Source of the DNA: Thermoleophilia bacterium
GTDB lineage: Bacteria > Actinomycetota > Thermoleophilia > Gaiellales > Gaiellaceae
Assembly (NCBI GenBank): GCA_025927435.1
Contig: JAICLM010000098.1
Coordinates: 1-7,497 of the forward strand
DNA: 7,497 nt
Direction: 5' to 3'
Position numbers and translations under genes: made by a program. Shown piece after piece: positions 7,476 to 7,497 of this stretch; within the stretch, counting starts at the first letter, position 1, and each line of letters starts with the position of its first letter. The notes below the pieces were generated by a model. The model was not told the DNA's origin. It searched no databases and saw only the letters and a list, made by a program, of their open reading frames with translations.

Positions 7476-7497
7476 CGCCGCGGACGATACGGAACGC

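Noticed and set aside
7476..7497. Possible narK promoter, FNR or NarL site, or an upstream extension of the narK frame.
   Set aside because: Only 22 bases are available. They contain no TTGAT-type half-site or purine-rich ribosome site, and although the frame stays open the narK N-terminus is already complete for the family. The regulatory region must lie outside the window.

Overview
The window holds one gene cluster, read entirely on the minus strand: a respiratory nitrate reductase operon in the order narK - narG - narH - narJ - narI. It is high-GC DNA (by eye about two thirds G+C) with almost no non-coding sequence. The base composition, the gene order with a short NarK leading narGHJI, and the protein sequence flavour suggest a high-GC bacterium, probably an actinomycetote. 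A deep-branching class such as Thermoleophilia is possible. This placement is inference from general resemblance, since no taxonomic marker is present.

Layout, from the right end (5' of the operon) to the left end (3'): narK (7475-6264), a 12-helix nitrate/nitrite transporter; narG (6252-2608), the Mo-bisMGD catalytic subunit; narH (2608-1073), the four-cluster iron-sulfur subunit; narJ (1076-438), the dedicated assembly chaperone; and narI (441 to the left edge), the di-haem b membrane subunit, cut by the window after 147 residues. The four nar structural and assembly genes overlap end to start by 4, 1 and 4 bases. narK and narG are separated by only 11 bases. Clear Shine-Dalgarno-like sequences precede narH, narJ and narI, and none is obvious before narG.

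The genes form one functional unit. NarK brings nitrate in and/or exports nitrite. NarI takes electrons from membrane quinol and passes them through its haems to NarH. The NarH clusters, and FS0 in NarG, carry the electrons to the molybdenum site, where nitrate is reduced to nitrite. NarJ holds apo-NarG during cofactor loading and membrane docking. Known metal ligands that can be checked (NarG FS0 and the Mo aspartate, the 15 NarH cysteines plus the diagnostic Trp, and the first two NarI haem histidines) are all present, so the enzyme looks intact.

The operon promoter and any FNR- or NarL-type sites would lie beyond the right edge, because only 22 bases precede narK. I found no RNA genes, repeats, mobile elements, CRISPR, terminators or undescribed system. 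This is an ordinary, well-conserved metabolic locus, and the findings below are modest.
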